DNA of 64,000 nt from Lates calcarifer (lineage: Eukaryota; Chordata; Actinopteri; Centropomidae): contig NC_066843.1 in NCBI RefSeq assembly GCF_001640805.2, positions 2,131,182 through 2,195,181 of the forward strand, in the 5' to 3' direction. Below, piece by piece: positions 60,913 to 64,000 of the stretch (positions are counted from its first letter, which is position 1; each line of letters opens with the position of its first letter). Under the pieces are notes generated by a model, which worked only from the letters and a program-made list of their open reading frames with translations, did no database searches and was not told the DNA's origin. Both the position numbers and the translations under genes were made by a program.

Positions 60913-61566
60913 GCCACCATCCTTACTGGGATCCACTAGGCTCTCAGACTGAGCCCCTCTGAGGGGGGTATGCCCGGGCGTTCTCCCCTCTGCCTCTGGT
61001 TCAAGCAAAAATTAAACTCTACACCAACAGTGTATTTGAGAGTGTTGACTCTCAATTATCAGTGCAATAATATCTTAGGCAGCAAAATGTAAAGGAGAAG
61101 ACACTGACAAGCAAATTACTGCTGGGACTTTATAAGCCAAACCTAAAATACTAAAAAAAAGAAAAGAAAAGGCAATGTTGAAAAGTATTTAATACATAAG
61201 AATTTAACCTGTTGATTGTTATCTAAAGGATTTTTAAATGCTGTGTTGCTATGTGAAAGAATTCTGGGAGACAATATACTGTAGCCTCTCAATCTGATTA
61301 CACTTTAAGACATTTCTTTATCTAATTATTTTCTGAGTCATTTCAGTACGCACCATTTCAATTGAAACATAAATTATTCTGATGATTTTTGTGATCAAAC
61401 CACTGACATATCTTCTGTGAATTTTCTAAGTGGGCGACCTTGGGTGCAAAGTTGCTCTGAGGCTTTCTGCTCCATTGCTCATTAATGTAATTTGACTGGG
61501 ATTTTAAAAAGGGAAAATCATAAAAATATAATGTGTATTTCCATTGTTCCACTACCCTTTAATAAA
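60913..61566 (+). other. grin2c 3' UTR (putative)
   Basis: This is non-coding sequence after the stop. A weak ATTAAA lies at 61,011-61,016 and a canonical AATAAA at 61,561-61,566, the nearest good poly(A) signal. A minus-strand open frame (61,358-61,552) is not credible. The transcript end is inferred from the signal only. Confidence 0.55.
61561..61566 (+). terminator. Candidate polyadenylation signal AATAAA
   Basis: The hexamer AATAAA lies about 650 bp past the stop codon. No other canonical AATAAA lies between the stop and here, although others occur further downstream. Confidence 0.5.
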
Positions 61567-63326
61567 GAACAAGGTCATCTCAAGGGCCTTTTGGAATCAT
61601 CTGTCACCTCAGTCTGTTGTAAAACACAGCCCTCACATCGTACTGTGATATAATGAGTGTTACTCTTGACTTTTTTCTTGTGCTCTATTGTACACACAAT
61701 CTGTTACTTCAAACTCACACAGAACAGATGATAATGTGAACACAGTTTTGTATATGGAGAGCTGATAGGTTCTAACTTTCACTGTGAGCTCCAACAATGT
61801 GACAGTGACCGGAGATAAACAAAACTAGAGCTTCTGCAGCAGGTAATTCATAATGTCTGCATTTTAAAATGACACAAATTCATGGCAAGCAGTTCCTACC
61901 AAATGTTTTGGCAGCAAATGACCATCAGCACATGGCTATGACCTTCAGATTGGCAGTGAGTGCAGCTGAGTGTAGCAGCAGTGTAAAAATAAAACAGGAG
62001 CCTGGCAGTTTAGATGCAAATAGTGAAATTAAGCACTCAGTTTCAGCAGTTCTACACTGCTCAGGGTTTGAATAAAAAGAAAATGTACTGCACTAACATA
62101 CCAGCAGCATGAGAGCTCAAACTGACAGCACGTCAGCAGCCATATTTCTGAGCATACACACAGCGACTGAACAGAGCCATAAACTCACTGTGACAGTGAA
62201 TCAGTGATTGATGAGTGACAGCTGACAGTCAGCTGTTAGAAGGACCACACAGTTCAAAGCACAAACATTTGCCTCAGACTTCACTGTAAATATTGTCCAA
62301 ATATTACTGGAAATGATCACATGAACTGGCTCCAGGACACACTTCTGTTTCCATCCCTGCAGTCAGCATGCAGTACAAGCTTTAGCCTCAGGGCCGGTTA
62401 TAAAAAACAACAACAAACTGGAGGGTGAATATGATGCAAAACCAATCCAGCCCATAACTCTCACTGCTCAGACTCATATCCATTCATATCACAGCAAGAA
62501 TCAGCAGCATTAAAGACCAGAGGAGAATCAGCTCAGTGACAGCAGAACTGATACAACCAGAGCAGCAACACAAGAGCAACAAAAACAACCAGCAGCATCA
62601 GCAGCCCATGTTTACAAGCACATAAACATCGACTGAACAGAGCTAAGACTGTGTCCCATATTACACAATAACTGTATACAGTACAAACTATATACTAATA
62701 TTTATAGCGTACTTAAATCAGCTTTATGCCAAACAGAAAGTGATACAATATGTGAGCCATTAACGTTGAAATGCAACTGCCAGAAGTTTTCCAAAGATTT
62801 ATTCCTTACATTTTGTTTGAGCTGTCTAACTGCTATGATGCAGGGCAAACACAACACGCTCCAAACCACGAGCAGGCAGTGTGGAACTGAACAGAAGCAG
62901 CAGACTCTTACCTTGCTGAAGTGGATGGACAGGAACACACCTGGATTACTCCACCAAGAGCTGTAATGACACAACATAATGGGAATTCTTTATTAAAAGC
63001 GACGTGATCCACAGGCTAACAAACCAAAACAGTAGGAAGAGCATGGGCCTGGAACTGATTTGGAATTGCAGCTACTGCCACTGTAAATGCTCTAATTTTA
63101 TATTTATTTCACACCTTATTTTGAGAGCTCTCTACCATGATATTTATCAGACCACAAATTTTAAAACCTGTGGCCCCAGCAGTAGAGGATCAACAATGTG
63201 AAGTTTTGTCCACATATCATCATCAGGTGTAAAGACAGAACCTGCTGTATACACAGCTTTTCTACAGGCTTCACCATATTAAATCAAATAATCAATGAAA
63301 ACCAGCAGGGAAGACACAGCCTAGAA

Positions 63327-63343
63327 TTATTATTTATTTATTA

Positions 63344-63374
<31 letters not shown>

Positions 63375-63391
63375 CTTATTATTATTATTAC
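63327..63391. repeat. (ATT)n microsatellite
   Basis: ATT triplets with a few interruptions (TTTATTTATTATATT, TATACTTATT). Confidence 0.92.
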
Positions 63392-63703
63392 AGTGGAGAC
63401 GCCTCTAATGTTTCCAGCTGTTCAGGACACAGTGTTCACACAACCACCTTCATGGTACCAAGCTGCACGAAACACCAAAACAAAGACAGAGAGGATGTAG
63501 GTAGCTGCTGTTTAGCTTAGCACAGGGTTGACTTATCAAGCTAACATGAAGTGACTGCGGTGCGCACAGGTAAATTACAGCCACCTACCCACGACTGATA
63601 CAATCCCAGAAACATCTGCTGTGATAACAGGAGCTCACTTTGCGCTTTAACCGACAAAACTACACAGTATTTTCATGTATTATCACACGTTCGCTCCGGA
63701 ACC

Positions 63704-63742
63704 AGCCTACCTGTGGGACAGGTTACAGCACACAGGTAGGCT
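63704..63742. repeat. 12-bp perfect inverted repeat, 15-nt loop
   Basis: AGCCTACCTGTG (63,704-63,715) and CACAGGTAGGCT (63,731-63,742) are exact complements separated by 15 bases. It could be one end of a mobile element or a chance hairpin; function unknown. Confidence 0.8.
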
Positions 63743-64000
63743 ACCGGAGTTTGGGGTGCACAGGTCAAGTCTGCAGGGGCCTGTAGGGGGCGCTCACACT
63801 GTGAATGTATTAAATTAACAGCTGAAGAAGGTTTTTTCTTTCTTTTTAAGGGAAAACCCACGGATGTGTTCTGAGAGCTAAGCCCTCATTATAAAGTCTG
63901 TGAGTTCAGTGCAGAAACCACAGGTACTGGTCTAAAAGGTGATGAGTGATCCTTCACCATTTCTCTATGGAGGAGTGTTTCCTGTGTAACTATCCATCAT

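Larger units (their letters stand above)
61567..64000. other. Downstream intergenic region, no gene seen
   Basis: I see no second gene. Two related segments (about 62,100-62,220 and 62,570-62,660) share CAGCAGCAT..., CAGCAGCC and CGACTGAACAGAGC. An (ATT)n microsatellite lies at 63,327-63,391 and a 12-bp perfect inverted repeat at 63,704-63,742. Confidence 0.5.

Overview
The window is vertebrate nuclear DNA, most likely from a ray-finned (teleost) fish. Coding exons are short and separated by GT-AG introns. The non-coding DNA holds fish-type interspersed repeats, MITE-like elements, many microsatellites and a large AT-rich satellite. I recognise one protein-coding gene, on the plus strand: grin2c, encoding the NMDA-type glutamate receptor subunit GluN2C. 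The fish lineage is inferred from repeat families and intron style, not proven. I cannot say whether this is the grin2ca or grin2cb duplicate.

Layout. (1) 1 to about 3,370: a tandem satellite array running off the left edge, with 28/38-bp units built from an 18-bp block and a variable number of 10-bp blocks. (2) About 3,370 to 25,863: non-coding DNA upstream of the gene. It contains a duplicated CA-rich repeat (3.8-4.9 kb), a DNA-transposon end (8.0-8.15 kb), a polypyrimidine/polypurine region followed by a good splice donor (9.6-10.04 kb, a candidate non-coding first exon), two adjacent MITE-like elements with the same termini (11.6-12.17 kb), a tRNA-derived SINE-like fragment (15.0 kb), a LINE/SINE tail (20.6 kb) and a second MITE-like family (22.85 kb). 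(3) 25,880 to 60,912: grin2c in 12 coding exons. Intron 1 (10.9 kb) carries a degenerate LINE reverse-transcriptase fragment and a 479-bp inverted-repeat element. (4) 60,913 to 64,000: putative 3' UTR with poly(A) signal candidates, then intergenic DNA with no recognisable gene.

The exons join in phase across all 11 introns. They give a signal peptide, amino-terminal domain, S1/S2 glutamate-binding clamshell, M1, pore loop (NN pair), M3 (SYTANLAAF), M4 and a long cytoplasmic tail ending in the PDZ ligand SLESEV. The M3 position that separates GluN2A/B (Ser) from GluN2C/D (Leu) is Leu. The tail contains GluN2C-specific blocks.

Main anomaly: the last exon is not one open frame. GluN2C-like tail sequence runs in frame 2, then frame 3 (switch near 59,830-59,882), then frame 1 (switch near 60,592-60,615), before the conserved end. 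Each switch equals one extra base. The first could instead be a 52-bp GT-AG mini-intron. Read literally, the protein stops at 59,941 (about 1,091 residues). With both switches resolved it is about 1,400 residues. I found no other gene, RNA gene or CRISPR array.
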